From assembly GCA_025358295.1 (NCBI GenBank), contig JANYJY010000062.1:42623-106622 (forward strand): 64,000 nt of DNA. Reading direction: 5' to 3'. Shown here in pieces: positions 1 through 9,116 of the stretch. Position 1 is the first letter of the stretch, and every line of letters begins with the position of its first letter. Made by a program: the position numbers and the translations under genes. Under the pieces are notes generated by a model that searched no databases, had not been told where the DNA came from, and saw nothing but the letters and a program-made list of their open reading frames with translations. The stretch comes from Gammaproteobacteria bacterium. GTDB taxonomy: Bacteria > Pseudomonadota > Gammaproteobacteria > Steroidobacterales > Steroidobacteraceae.

Positions 1-778
1 CGAGACGCACCAGCATGGTCTGATCGTAGTTGGCGTTCTTTTTCTCGGTGCCGAGAGTCACGGGATTGATGCGGTCGACGTAGCCGCCGTCCTTGCGGTA
101 CCAGACGGTGGCGCGCACGCCCAGTGTGCCATCGATGAGGGGCGTACCGCCGGCAACGCCAAGTTCGTAGCTGGGGTCGCCGCCTTGGGTGTAGGACACT
201 TCCGAGCGGCCGTAGATGCTGCTCTTGGTCAGGCTGGGTTGGGTTGTGATGTAGCGGACCGTGCCGCCCTCGGAGCCCGCGCCGAACAGAGTGCCCTGGG
301 GCCCACGCAGCACCTCGATGCGCTCGATATCGAAGGACTTCGGCAAAGTATCGTCTGGATTGAACGCCAGCGCACGCATTTGAACGGGCGTGTCATCGAT
401 ATAGATGCCGGTGGTTCCGGCGCCGCCCGTCGAGGCGATGCCGCGAATCGAAATATTGTTGGTACCCGAATTATCGATATTGACGCCGGGCGTGAACCGT
501 GCCACGTCCTGGAAGTCCTTGACTCCGCGGATGTCCATCGCTTCCTCGGTCAAGGCCGTGACACTGATGGGGACCTTGCTCAGGCTTTCTTCGTGGCGAG
601 TCGCCGTGACGACGATTTCGGTCAATGGTCCGGTCGTTTCCTCGGCGGCAGCGGCTGCGGCTTCGGCGGCTTGAAGCAGCGTCGGGAACGAGACGGCGAG
701 GGCCAGGCATAGAGCGGCCGCGGGCTTCCTCCATTCGTGGGTCTTGCGCAACTCTTGAATTTTCCCGCGTCCCAGCAT
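1..778 (-). CDS. TonB-dependent outer-membrane receptor, N-terminal part (runs off left edge)
   Basis: Active-transport receptor of the outer membrane; the ligand (siderophore, vitamin, saccharide or other) cannot be told from this part. Reading the minus strand from an ATG at 778 gives a signal peptide with hydrophobic core (AAALCLALAVSFPTLLQA), then the TonB-box-like stretch TEIVVTATR and a plug domain at roughly residues 45-160 with the typical RIEVLRGPQGTLFGAGSEGGT motif region. The start of the barrel follows before the window ends, so about two thirds of the protein is missing. The ORF track does not list it because the stop lies outside. It is transcribed away from the ABC transporter at 960, with 181 bases between them. 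Family confidence is high; specificity is unknown. Confidence 0.88.
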   Translation of the reverse strand, partial: MLGRGKIQELRKTHEWRKPAAALCLALAVSFPTLLQAAEAAAAAAEETTGPLTEIVVTATRHEESLSKVPISVTALTEEAMDIRGVKDFQDVARFTPGVNIDNSGTNNISIRGIASTGGAGTTGIYIDDTPVQMRALAFNPDDTLPKSFDIERIEVLRGPQGTLFGAGSEGGTVRYITTQPSLTKSSIYGRSEVSYTQGGDPSYELGVAGGTPLIDGTLGVRATVWYRKDGGYVDRINPVTLGTEKKNANYDQTMLVRL

Positions 779-959
779 GATGCATCCCCATTTTCTTTGT
801 TTGAACGAAGTACGCTCGTCCAGCGCGCCAATTCCCGTGACACGGCACCTTAACGGCCCCCAGGCAGAAAGGCAATTCGACCGTTGCCTTGACGCAACGA
901 CCAGCCTCGCGGCAGCTCTATTGCGCGATTCCGATACGGTTATGGGATCATGGGGGGAT

Positions 960-2762
960 ATGAGTACGAACTCCGACCGTCCCCGGGCAAAATCGCTCAA
1001 TCCCTTACGCGCGCTGCTGCCCTTCTTAAGGCCCTATCGGAGCATGATTCTGGCGGCTTTGGGCTCCCTGCTGGTGGCCACGGTCGCCATGTTGGCGCTG
1101 CCTCTGGCGCTGCGGCAGCTCATTGACCACGTCGTGGCCGCCAAGGACTCCGGCGCCCTCAACGGCTACCTCATTGGATTTCTAGCGGCATCCGTCATAT
1201 TCGGCGTATTTGCCGCCCTACGCTTCTACCTGGTGACCTGGCTCGGCGAGCGGGTGGTGGCGGATCTGCGCGCGGCCGTCTATGCGCGGGTCGTGCGCAT
1301 GGACCCGATGTTCTACGAGACCACCCGAGTCGGTGAAGTGCTGTCTCGCTTGACCACCGACACCACCTTGGTGCAGGCCATTTCCGGCGTCAATTTGTCG
1401 ATCATATTGCGCTCAAGCCTGAGCATGCTCGGCGGCCTCGTGATGCTCGGACTGACCAGTCCCAAGCTCATGGGCATCATGTTGGTGTTGATTCCCGTCG
1501 TGGTCGCACCGCTCATCGTCATCGGCCGGCGTGTGCGCAGCTTGTCCCGCGCGTCGCAGGATCGCATCGCCGACACCAGCGGGCTTGCCGGCGAGACGTT
1601 GAATGCGATCCAGACCGTCCAGGCGTTCACCCTGGAGGAGTTGCAGAGTCAAAAATATCGCCGGGCTGTGGAAGACAGTTTCGTCACCGCCATCCGCCGC
1701 ACGCGAGTGCGTGCGGCGCTGACGGCATTCGGGATTACGCTCGTGTTTGCCGGCATCACGGTTGTTCTGTGGCTGGGCGTGCGTCAAGTTCTCGCCGGCA
1801 CCATGACTGGTGGGCAGCTGTTTCAATTCCTGCTGTATGCCGGCTTCGTCGGTAGTTCCGCCGCCGCGCTGACGGAAATGTGGGGTGAGATGCAGCGCGC
1901 CGCAGGTGCCATGGAACGCCTGAGCGAATTGTTGGTTGCGCGGCCCGTCATCGGCGCTCCGTTGCGGCCGGCAGAGCTTCCGGCACGAGTCGCCGGCGGG
2001 ATCCGCTTCGACAATGTCACTTTTCATTATCCGTCGCGGCCCGAAACCGCCGCGCTCGGCAACTTCAGTCTGGACGTGGCGCCGGGGGAAACGCTGGCCT
2101 TTGTAGGGCCGTCGGGCGCCGGCAAGACCACTGCCTTCCAATTATTGCTGCGATTTTACGATCCCGACTCCGGCCGGGTATTGATCGACGATGTGCGGCT
2201 TGCGGATTTGCGGCCGGAGGACATTCGCGCGCAGATTGGCCTGGTGCCCCAGGAGACCGTGCTATTCGGCGCCAGCGCACGCGAGAATATTCGCTACGGA
2301 CGGCCGGGGGCCAGCGACGCCGAGATCGAAGCCGCTGCGGTGGCTGCGGCAGCGGACGGCTTCCTGCGCAAGTTGCCGCAGGGGTATGACACTTTCCTCG
2401 GCGAGCGCGGCACGCGGCTCTCGGGTGGGCAGCGGCAACGGATCGCATTGGCTCGGGCTATTCTCAAGGACCCGCCCATATTGTTGCTGGACGAGGCCAC
2501 CAGTGCGTTGGACGCGGAATCCGAACGGCTGGTGCAGGAAGCGCTCGAGAAGCTCATGCGCGGACGCACGACCATCATCATTGCGCATCGACTGGCGACC
2601 GTACTGAAGGCGGACCGCATCGTGGTGATGGACCACGGACACAAGATCGCCGTCGGCACCCACGCCGAGCTGCTCGTCAACAGCCCGCTGTATGCACGGC
2701 TTGCGTCGCTGCAATTCACGGCCGACTTGAGCGAGCCGGCCGAGGGGGCCATGCACCAGTAG
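960..2762 (+). CDS. ABC transporter, fused permease and ATPase (ABCB/MsbA-like half-transporter)
   Basis: Predicted inner-membrane exporter acting as a homodimer, with one six-helix transmembrane domain (about residues 25-310) followed by one nucleotide-binding domain (about 350-590). Visible motifs are Walker A GPSGAGKTT near residue 383, signature LSGGQRQR near 487, Walker B ILLLDEATSALD near 508, and the H-loop histidine in IAHRLATV. The track ORF begins at 777, but I chose ATG 960 because a purine run GGGGGGAT lies just before it and MsbA-type proteins start close to the first helix; an in-frame ATG at 942 is an alternative. The length (600 residues) fits MsbA/LmrA-type exporters. Substrate could be lipid or drug. 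No partner gene is adjacent, and it converges on the GST gene. Confidence 0.9.
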   Translation: MSTNSDRPRAKSLNPLRALLPFLRPYRSMILAALGSLLVATVAMLALPLALRQLIDHVVAAKDSGALNGYLIGFLAASVIFGVFAALRFYLVTWLGERVVADLRAAVYARVVRMDPMFYETTRVGEVLSRLTTDTTLVQAISGVNLSIILRSSLSMLGGLVMLGLTSPKLMGIMLVLIPVVVAPLIVIGRRVRSLSRASQDRIADTSGLAGETLNAIQTVQAFTLEELQSQKYRRAVEDSFVTAIRRTRVRAALTAFGITLVFAGITVVLWLGVRQVLAGTMTGGQLFQFLLYAGFVGSSAAALTEMWGEMQRAAGAMERLSELLVARPVIGAPLRPAELPARVAGGIRFDNVTFHYPSRPETAALGNFSLDVAPGETLAFVGPSGAGKTTAFQLLLRFYDPDSGRVLIDDVRLADLRPEDIRAQIGLVPQETVLFGASARENIRYGRPGASDAEIEAAAVAAAADGFLRKLPQGYDTFLGERGTRLSGGQRQRIALARAILKDPPILLLDEATSALDAESERLVQEALEKLMRGRTTIIIAHRLATVLKADRIVVMDHGHKIAVGTHAELLVNSPLYARLASLQFTADLSEPAEGAMHQ

Positions 2763-2776
2763 CGCAGCGGCGCTAC
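2759..2776. terminator. Bidirectional hairpin containing both convergent stop codons
   Basis: A perfect 7-bp stem (GTAGCGC / GCGCTAC) with a 4-base loop AGCG. The left arm contains the TAG of the ABC transporter (2760-2762) and the right arm contains the complementary CTA of the GST stop (2773-2775). There is no T-run on either side, so it is not a canonical intrinsic terminator, but its place between convergent genes suggests transcript-end processing or termination. Confidence 0.45.
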
Positions 2777-3381
2777 TTCAGCAGACCCTCTTCCTTGAGT
2801 GCCTGCTGCACCTTGGGCCGCTGGGCAATGCGTGAATGATAGGCCGTGAGCACGGGCCACTTGCTCAAATCGATGCCCACATGCCCTGTCCAGCTGAGGA
2901 CCGTGAACAGGTAGGCATCGGCCACCGTGAAAGTGCTGCCCAGCAAGTAGTTTTTGTTGCCCAAAAATCCCACCAGCCAATCGAATTTCTTGCCGAGCCC
3001 GGCAATCGCAGCGGCTTTTATTTCAGCCGAGGCCTCTCGATTGAACAGGGGGGCGAATCCCTTGTGCACCTCAGAGGTGATGTAGTTCAGTATTTCCATG
3101 AGCTGGTAGCGCTCGAAAGTCCCGGCGCGCGGCGCCAATCCGGACTCGGGCTTTTGGTCGGCCAGGTATTGAACGATGGCCGGCCCCTCAGTCAGCCGCT
3201 TGCCGTCATCGAGCTGTAGCGTGGGAACCGCCCCCTTGGAATTGACGGTGAGATAGTCGACTCCCTCGGAGGTCTTTTTAGTCGCAAAGTCGACTTTGTC
3301 CAGAGTGTAGGTCAGACCCGCTTCCAACAGCACGATGTGGGGCGAAAGCGAGCAGGCGCCGGGACTGTAGTAGAGCTTCAT
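2773..3381 (-). CDS. Glutathione S-transferase, beta class (GstA-like)
   Basis: Cytosolic enzyme that conjugates or reduces electrophiles with glutathione. The protein begins MKLYYSPGACSLSPHI, with Cys10 at the position that is characteristic of bacterial beta-class GSTs. The N-terminal thioredoxin-like fold covers about residues 1-80, with the cis-proline and glutathione-binding region at AVPTLQLDDG; the helical C-terminal domain covers about 90-200. The track ORF runs up to 3543, but ATG 3381 is preceded by AGGAA and gives the usual family length of 202 residues. It is separated by 61 bases from the end of the NlpC gene, and a TATAAT sits in that gap, so it is probably transcribed by itself. 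Confidence 0.93.
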   Translation of the reverse strand: MKLYYSPGACSLSPHIVLLEAGLTYTLDKVDFATKKTSEGVDYLTVNSKGAVPTLQLDDGKRLTEGPAIVQYLADQKPESGLAPRAGTFERYQLMEILNYITSEVHKGFAPLFNREASAEIKAAAIAGLGKKFDWLVGFLGNKNYLLGSTFTVADAYLFTVLSWTGHVGIDLSKWPVLTAYHSRIAQRPKVQQALKEEGLLK

Positions 3382-3430
3382 ATTGAATTCCTGGGGTAAG
3401 TCGACTGAATGATCGTAATGGGGTTGGCGG

Positions 3431-3436
3431 ATTATA
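3431..3436 (-). promoter_or_regulatory. Probable -10 box for the GST gene
   Basis: On the minus strand this is a perfect TATAAT, about 50 bases upstream of the GST ATG. A weak -35 candidate (TTATCC, 17-base spacing) lies inside the end of the NlpC gene. The position fits a short 5' leader. Confidence 0.5.
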
Positions 3437-3442
3437 CGCGAG

Positions 3443-3904
3443 TCATGGCGGTAGGATAATTCGCCGCGCACCCAGAAACCTTGCGGCATAGGGCGGTTCC
3501 GCGAGCGAATCGATGCGCACGTAGCCGCCCTTCGATGGTGCATGAATGAAGCGCTCGCCGTCGAGGGCGATGCCTACATGCAGTTCTTTGCGCGCCAAAT
3601 GCAGGAATACGAGGTCGCCCGGACGCAGGTCGGCGCGCGCGATCGGCTTGCTGGCGGCGCGTTGCTCCTGGGCGGTGCGCGGCACACGGATGCCGGCGCT
3701 GTTGGCCGCATAGACAACCAACCCGCTGCAGTCGAAACCACCGGGAGCAGCGCCGCCGAAACGATACGGTTGGCCCAGCATGGACCTGGCGCCGTCGACC
3801 ATGAGTTGTCGAGAATCCGGCGGCGCTCGGTCGGGACGGGGAGTGGTGCCCGCGCATGCAGCTAGCGCAAGCGACACGGCGGCGACGAGAAGAGCTCTGA
3901 TCAA
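3443..3904 (-). CDS. NlpC/P60-family peptidoglycan endopeptidase, lipoprotein
   Basis: Predicted cell-wall hydrolase of the NlpC/P60 cysteine peptidase family, which cuts stem peptides. From the TTG at 3904 the protein starts MIRALLVAAVSLALAACAG, a lipoprotein signal with lipobox LAAC, so it is probably anchored in the periplasm. The catalytic cysteine lies in GGFDCSGLVVY, the histidine in ELHVGIAL and the third polar residue in RFIHAPSKG. The length is 153 residues, so it is a single-domain enzyme without an LysM or SH3 targeting domain. I chose TTG 3904 rather than the track start 3967 because it overlaps the ppgK stop as TTGA, indicating translational coupling, and places the signal peptide at the N terminus. 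Confidence 0.88.
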   Translation of the reverse strand: MIRALLVAAVSLALAACAGTTPRPDRAPPDSRQLMVDGARSMLGQPYRFGGAAPGGFDCSGLVVYAANSAGIRVPRTAQEQRAASKPIARADLRPGDLVFLHLARKELHVGIALDGERFIHAPSKGGYVRIDSLAEPPYAARFLGARRIILPP

Positions 3905-4647
3905 CTCAACGTCGTGGCCAATGCCGCGCCGACGATACCAGCTTCCGAACGCAGCGTTCCAATGCACAGGCGCGCCTCGCAGTGCAGCTTGTCCATGAAT
4001 TTATCGGGTTCCTCGGTGATGCCGCCGCACAGGACAATGAGGTCCGGCCACAGTAAGGCGTGCATCTCCTGCAACACCAGGTTGAGTTGTTCCGCCCACT
4101 CATCCCAGTTCAAATTCTGATCTATTTTTGCCCGCCCGGAGGCGCGTTTCTCAGCCTCGCGTCCCGCCACCTGCAAGTGGCCGAACTCGGTATTCGGAAC
4201 CAGCTTGCCGTCGACGAACAAGGCGGTACCTATTCCTGTGCCGAGGGTCAGCAAGAGGACGGTGCCCGGCACATCGCGAGCGGCGCCATAGCGCAGTTCG
4301 GCGGCGCCCGCGGCGTCGGCATCGTTAATGGCGATCACCGGCCGTCGCAGATGCTCTGCAGCCAGTGCGGACAAGGACTTTCCGATCCACGCCTTGTTCA
4401 GGTTCGCCGCCGTGCGCACCGTGCCATGGCGTAGCACGCTGGGAAACGCGAGTCCCACGGCATGATCGCCCGGCACCCTCGATACCACGGTCTTGAGCGC
4501 CGTAAGCAAGGTCTCGGTCGAGTCCTGCGCGGGAGTCGGCGTGCTGAAACGCTCGCCGACGAATGCCCCGGTGTTCAAATCCACCAGCGCGCATTTGATG
4601 GAGGATCCGCCGACGTCTATGCCGATGGCCAACCGGGACGCAGTCAA
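3901..4647 (-). CDS. ppgK: Polyphosphate glucokinase (ROK family)
   Basis: Phosphorylates glucose to glucose-6-phosphate with polyphosphate (and often ATP) as donor. The 248-residue protein has the ROK phosphate-binding motif GIDVGGSSIK near the N terminus, the PPGK-typical stretch VRTAANLNKAWIGK, the catalytic aspartate context INDADAAG, the adenosine/phosphate loop LLTLGTGIGTALF and PNTEFGHLQV. It lacks the CxCGxxGC zinc motif of many ROK glucokinases, as in actinobacterial PPGKs. Start is a TTG at 4647. It is divergent from glgP with only 66 bases between them and is coupled to the NlpC gene downstream. Its placement suggests it phosphorylates free glucose released from glycogen by MalQ. 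A strictly ATP-dependent activity cannot be excluded from sequence. Confidence 0.85.
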   Translation of the reverse strand: MTASRLAIGIDVGGSSIKCALVDLNTGAFVGERFSTPTPAQDSTETLLTALKTVVSRVPGDHAVGLAFPSVLRHGTVRTAANLNKAWIGKSLSALAAEHLRRPVIAINDADAAGAAELRYGAARDVPGTVLLLTLGTGIGTALFVDGKLVPNTEFGHLQVAGREAEKRASGRAKIDQNLNWDEWAEQLNLVLQEMHALLWPDLIVLCGGITEEPDKFMDKLHCEARLCIGTLRSEAGIVGAALATTLS

Positions 4648-4697
4648 TTTATGTCTCGCATTGTGAGGTTCGCCCGCCGTCCCTTGGATAACAACCC

Positions 4698-4703
4698 TAT
4701 AAT
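4698..4703 (+). promoter_or_regulatory. Consensus -10 box immediately before glgP
   Basis: Perfect TATAAT ending 10 bases before the glgP ATG (4714), with no recognisable Shine-Dalgarno in between and no good -35 at the expected distance. If used, transcription would start about 3-5 bases before the ATG, giving an almost leaderless message. Confidence 0.45.
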
Positions 4704-4713
4704 ATCCCTCAAT

Positions 4714-7194
4714 ATGAACTCGATTGATACCCAGTTTGTGACACGCCGGAACGTAGCCCTGCAGCCCGGCACATTATTAGCAGCGCTATTGGATCGGCTG
4801 ACGCGGACTCTCGGCAAAAGCCCGGAATTTGCCACGGCTCGGGACATCTACGATGCGCTGTCGCTCGCGGTTCGCGAGGAGTTGACACTACGCTGGCTGG
4901 CCAGTCAGCGGCGGGTGGCGAACGCGCGGGTGAAGCGCGTGTGCTATTTTTCGGTCGAATATCTTCCGGGCCGCTCCTTGTTGAATGCGTTGTCGAGTTT
5001 GGAGGGAGGCCTGCTTCAGGAGGCGCGAACGGCGCTGCGCGAGCTGGGTCATGACCTCGACGACATCGCGGCGCAAGAGGTCGACCCCGGCTTGGGCAAC
5101 GGCGGCCTTGGCCGTTTGGCGGCCTGCTTCCTGGATTCTCTGGCCACCCTACAGTACCCGGCCGTCGGTTACGGCATTCGCTATGACTATGGCATTTTCA
5201 CGCAGGTCATCGGTGCGGACGGCGGGCAGCGCGAGGTCGCCAGCAGCTGGCTGCGGTTGCGCAATGTCTGGGAGACTCCCCGCAGCAACGTGCGATTCAC
5301 CGTGCGATTCGGCGGACGGCTCAAGGGTCCCGAAAACGCCGAGGTCGGCGATGCGCAACGCTGGGTCGACACCACCGACATACATGCCATCGGATTCGAT
5401 CAGCTGATTCCGGGAAACCGGGGACCTACGGTCAATCATTTGCGGCTCTGGTCGGGCCGAGCGATTACTCCGTTTCACATCGATGCCTTCAATGCGGGCC
5501 ACTACGCCGCGGCCGTTCAAGAACAGGTGGAGGCGAAGAACTTATCGCGCGTCCTGTATCCGGACGATTCGACGCCGCAGGGCAAGGAGCTGCGGCTGAA
5601 GCAGCAATATTTTTTCGTCAGCGCCAGCCTGCAAGATATTCTGGCTACGCATTTGAGCGAAGGCCGGTCGCTGGTATCCATGCCGGAGTCGATTGCAATT
5701 CAATTGAACGACACTCATCCGACCGTGGCCATTCCTGAGCTCATGCGGCTGCTGCTCGATGAGCATGGCCTGTCGTGGTCGGAGAGCTGGCAGATCACGA
5801 CCAGCGTATTCTCTTACACCAACCATACTTTGCTGCCGGAGGCGCTCGAGACCTGGCCGGTGGCCATGTTCGAGAGCCTGCTGCCGCGGCACCTGCAAAT
5901 CATTTACTTGATAAATCGCGATTTTCTGCAATCGGTGGAGGCGCAATTTCCCGGCGATCAGGACCGCCGCCGGCGTCTGTCGATCATCGATGACGATGGC
6001 GGCAGGCGCGTCCGCATGGCGCATTTGGCGGTCATCGGCTGCCACCGGGTCAACGGCGTCGCTCGGCTTCATTCGGAACTCATGCGCAAGCAGGTGTTCT
6101 CCGGATTTGCGGAACTGTATCCGGAGCGATTCATCAATGTGACCAATGGTATTGCGGTGCGCCGCTGGCTGAAGCAATCGAATCCCGGTCTATCCTCGCT
6201 GCTGACGGAGCGATTGGGTTCGGCTTGGGAAAACGATCTGGAGGAACTCGGTCGGCTGATCGGCGCCGCCGACGACCCGGATTTCCGCCGCCAGTTTCGC
6301 GGCATCAAGCGCACCAATAAGCAACGGCTCGCCGATGAGGTCATGCGCCGCACCGGCGTGGAACTCAGCGTCAATTCGCTGTTCGACGTTCAGGTAAAGA
6401 GAATCCACGAGTACAAGCGCCAACTCCTGAATCTCTTGTACGTGGTCACGCGTTACCGGCAAATCCGCGACAATCCCCGTGCCGCTATCGTGCCGCGCAG
6501 CGTGATTTTCGCCGGCAAGGCCGCGCCCGGATACGCGATGGCCAAGGCCATCGTCAAGCTCATCAACAACGTTGCGCGCACCATCGACGCGGATCCTGCC
6601 GTGCGCGACAAGCTGCGCGTCGTGTTTCTGCCGGATTATGACGTCTCGCTCGCGCAAAAGATCATGCCTGCGGCGGATCTGTCCCAGCAGATTTCCACCG
6701 CCGGCATGGAGGCCTCCGGAACAGGTAATATGAAGCTCGCGCTGAACGGAGCACTGACCATCGGCACATTGGATGGAGCCAATATCGAGATTTGCGAGCA
6801 TGTGGGCGCGGAGAACGTGTTCATTTTCGGCCTGACCGCGGAGCAGGTGGCGGCGCGGCGCGGCGGCGGTTACCAACCCTGGCGTGAACTCGAATCCAAT
6901 CCCGACCTGAAGAGCACATTGAACCTCATCGAATCCGGATTCTTTTCACCCGGCCGCCCCGATGACGCCAAGCCCGTCGTCGATCGGTTGCTGAGCGACG
7001 GGGAGCCGTTCTTGGTCCTGGCGGATTTCGCAGCCTACGCCCGGGCGCAGGCGGAGGTGGACGCTCTATACTCCCAAGAGGACGAGTGGAGCCGTAAAGC
7101 CGTCATTAATTGCCTCAATATGGGTTATTTTTCCAGTGATCGCAGCATTCGCGAGTACGCGGACCGCATTTGGGCCGTCAAGCCCGTGATGTGA
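4714..7194 (+). CDS. glgP: Glycogen/maltodextrin phosphorylase
   Basis: PLP-dependent enzyme that releases glucose-1-phosphate from the non-reducing ends of alpha-1,4-glucan using phosphate. The 826-residue protein matches the family over its length: FSVEYLPGRSLLNAL near the N terminus, EVDPGLGNGGLGRLAACFLDS, NDTHPTVAIPELMR in the middle, VKRIHEYKRQLLN, and the PLP motif EASGTGNMKLALNG with the Schiff-base lysine at about residue 674. The track start at 4462 overlaps ppgK; ATG 4714 gives the proper family length. It is the first gene of glgP-glgB-glgX-malQ and ends in a GTGA overlap with glgB. No allosteric-site extension of the eukaryotic enzymes is seen. Confidence 0.97.
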   Translation: MNSIDTQFVTRRNVALQPGTLLAALLDRLTRTLGKSPEFATARDIYDALSLAVREELTLRWLASQRRVANARVKRVCYFSVEYLPGRSLLNALSSLEGGLLQEARTALRELGHDLDDIAAQEVDPGLGNGGLGRLAACFLDSLATLQYPAVGYGIRYDYGIFTQVIGADGGQREVASSWLRLRNVWETPRSNVRFTVRFGGRLKGPENAEVGDAQRWVDTTDIHAIGFDQLIPGNRGPTVNHLRLWSGRAITPFHIDAFNAGHYAAAVQEQVEAKNLSRVLYPDDSTPQGKELRLKQQYFFVSASLQDILATHLSEGRSLVSMPESIAIQLNDTHPTVAIPELMRLLLDEHGLSWSESWQITTSVFSYTNHTLLPEALETWPVAMFESLLPRHLQIIYLINRDFLQSVEAQFPGDQDRRRRLSIIDDDGGRRVRMAHLAVIGCHRVNGVARLHSELMRKQVFSGFAELYPERFINVTNGIAVRRWLKQSNPGLSSLLTERLGSAWENDLEELGRLIGAADDPDFRRQFRGIKRTNKQRLADEVMRRTGVELSVNSLFDVQVKRIHEYKRQLLNLLYVVTRYRQIRDNPRAAIVPRSVIFAGKAAPGYAMAKAIVKLINNVARTIDADPAVRDKLRVVFLPDYDVSLAQKIMPAADLSQQISTAGMEASGTGNMKLALNGALTIGTLDGANIEICEHVGAENVFIFGLTAEQVAARRGGGYQPWRELESNPDLKSTLNLIESGFFSPGRPDDAKPVVDRLLSDGEPFLVLADFAAYARAQAEVDALYSQEDEWSRKAVINCLNMGYFSSDRSIREYADRIWAVKPVM

Positions 7195-9116
7195 GGGTAC
7201 ACAACGAGTTGTCCGAATCAGGCTTATCCGACTTCGATCTATATTTGTTCGGTGAGGGCAAGCATGAGCGCATCTACGACAAGCTCGGTGCGCATGCTTA
7301 TACGAATGGGTCGATCGCCGGCACCCGATTTGCCGTCTGGGCGCCCAACGCCGAACGAGTCAGCGTCGTCGGCGACTTCAACCGGTGGGATGGCCGCGAG
7401 CATGTGATGAGCGGCCGCGCTGCCTCGGGAATTTGGGAATTGGCGATTGCCGGAATCGGCGCTGGCACAGCCTACAAATACGAAATTCTCGATCGCGCGG
7501 GCCGTCTTTTCCTAAAATCGGACCCGTACGGCTTTGCCATGCAGCTACGACCCGACAATTGTTCGGTCGTTGCCAGCCTCGACGGTTACGCGTGGCAGGA
7601 CTCCGAGTGGCTGAAACAGCGCGAACACATCGATCCGTTGCGGCGGCCGTTCAATGCCTACGAAGTGCACCTGGGCTCATGGAAGCGTCCGTGGGATCAG
7701 CGGGTGCCGCCCTTCATGAGTTGGCTCGAAGCGGTGGACCAGTTGATTCCCTACATCGTCGATATGGGTTACACACACGCGGAATTGATGGGAGTCGCCG
7801 AACATCCGCTCGACGCGTCGTGGGGATATCAAGTGGTCGGCTATTACGCTGCCACAGCGCGTTACGGCAGCCCGCAGGACTTCATGTTTTTCGTCGATCG
7901 CTGCCACCAGGCGGGAATCGGCGTGATTTTGGACTGGGTGCCGGCGCACTTCCCGCGCGACGATCATGGTTTGTCGCAATTCGACGGCAGTGCGCTGTAC
8001 GAACATTCGGATTCCCGGCTCGGCGAGCACATGGATTGGGGCACCAAGATATTCAATTACGGGCGCCATGAGGTGCGCAATTTCCTGGTCGCCAATGCCC
8101 TGTTTTGGGCTGACCGCTATCATGTCGATGGTCTGCGCGTCGATGCGGTGGCATCCATGCTGTATCTTGACTATAGCCGCAAGCCCGGCGAATGGCTGCC
8201 CAATCGCGACGGCGGTCGAGAGAACCTCGAGGCCATGGATTTTCTGCGTCAGATGAATAACGCGGTGCACCGGCTTTTTCCTGGCGTATTGACCATTGCC
8301 GAGGAATCGACCTCATTTGCAGGCGTGACACAGCCGCCCGAGCACGGCGGGCTGGGATTCAACTTCAAATGGAATATGGGTTGGATGAACGACACCTTAA
8401 AGTACGCCGCCCTCAACCCGATATATCGGCGCTATAACCATCAATTAATCACCTTCTCATTTGTGTACGCCTGGTCGGAGAACTTCATATTGCCGATTTC
8501 CCACGACGAGGTCGTGCACGGCAAGCGCTCCCTGCTGGCAAAGATGCCGGGCGACGACTGGCAGAAGCGCGCGAATTTCCGCCTCTTGCTTGCGTACATG
8601 AGCGCCCATCCCGGCAAGAAGCTCTTGTTCATGGGATCGGAATTCGGGCAGTGGCTGGAATGGCGGGACTACGAACAGTTGGAGTGGGCGCAGTCGGCAG
8701 TCGCCGAGCACATGCAGTTGCGCGACTGTGTGCGGGATCTGAATTATTTGTACCGCGCGGCGGCGCAGTTTTACGGCAGCGATTGCGATCCAAATGGATT
8801 CCGCTGGGTGGATCTGCACAATGCCGAAGAGAGCGTCTGGGCATTCTCGCGGCATGCGGTCGGCCATGACGGCGGCGCGCCGATCACTTGTGTATTCAAT
8901 GCCACACCCATACCGAGGGAGAGATACGCCGTCGGAGTGGCTGCGCCGGGGCGCTATCGGAAGATATTCGACTCGGACGAGGCACGCTTCGGCGGTGCGG
9001 GCTTCAACCAGCAAGTGCAAGTGAGCGCGGCGGCCGGAGGCGCTCACGGTTATCCGCACGCTTTGCATTTGAATCTGCCGCCTCTCGGCGCGCTGTTTTT
9101 CAGCGGACCGGTCTAG
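7191..9116 (+). CDS. glgB: 1,4-alpha-glucan branching enzyme
   Basis: Transfers alpha-1,4 chains to alpha-1,6 positions during glycogen synthesis. A CBM48 domain lies at about residues 20-125 (RFAVWAPNAERVSVVGDFN), followed by a GH13_9 catalytic barrel. The catalytic residues are visible: Asp318 in DGLRVDAVASM, Glu371 in TIAEEST and Asp439 in SHDEVVHGK. The C-terminal beta domain ends near 640. At 641 residues it is the short form without the N1 domain of the E. coli enzyme. Start chosen is GTG 7191, which overlaps the glgP stop as GTGA; a TTG at 7170 inside glgP is the track alternative. Its stop overlaps the glgX start by one base. Confidence 0.97.
   Translation: MRVHNELSESGLSDFDLYLFGEGKHERIYDKLGAHAYTNGSIAGTRFAVWAPNAERVSVVGDFNRWDGREHVMSGRAASGIWELAIAGIGAGTAYKYEILDRAGRLFLKSDPYGFAMQLRPDNCSVVASLDGYAWQDSEWLKQREHIDPLRRPFNAYEVHLGSWKRPWDQRVPPFMSWLEAVDQLIPYIVDMGYTHAELMGVAEHPLDASWGYQVVGYYAATARYGSPQDFMFFVDRCHQAGIGVILDWVPAHFPRDDHGLSQFDGSALYEHSDSRLGEHMDWGTKIFNYGRHEVRNFLVANALFWADRYHVDGLRVDAVASMLYLDYSRKPGEWLPNRDGGRENLEAMDFLRQMNNAVHRLFPGVLTIAEESTSFAGVTQPPEHGGLGFNFKWNMGWMNDTLKYAALNPIYRRYNHQLITFSFVYAWSENFILPISHDEVVHGKRSLLAKMPGDDWQKRANFRLLLAYMSAHPGKKLLFMGSEFGQWLEWRDYEQLEWAQSAVAEHMQLRDCVRDLNYLYRAAAQFYGSDCDPNGFRWVDLHNAEESVWAFSRHAVGHDGGAPITCVFNATPIPRERYAVGVAAPGRYRKIFDSDEARFGGAGFNQQVQVSAAAGGAHGYPHALHLNLPPLGALFFSGPV

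Noticed and set aside
185-712. Plus-strand ORF of 175 residues in the track
   Set aside because: It is the antisense shadow of the TonB-dependent receptor, whose minus-strand reading gives a signal peptide, TonB box and plug motifs.
777-959. N-terminal 61-residue extension of the ABC transporter ORF
   Set aside because: It has no transporter-like sequence; ATG 960 has a better ribosome-binding site and gives the family length.
4462-4713. N-terminal extension of the glgP ORF
   Set aside because: It overlaps ppgK antisense and has no phosphorylase similarity; known enzymes begin near MNSIDTQFVT.
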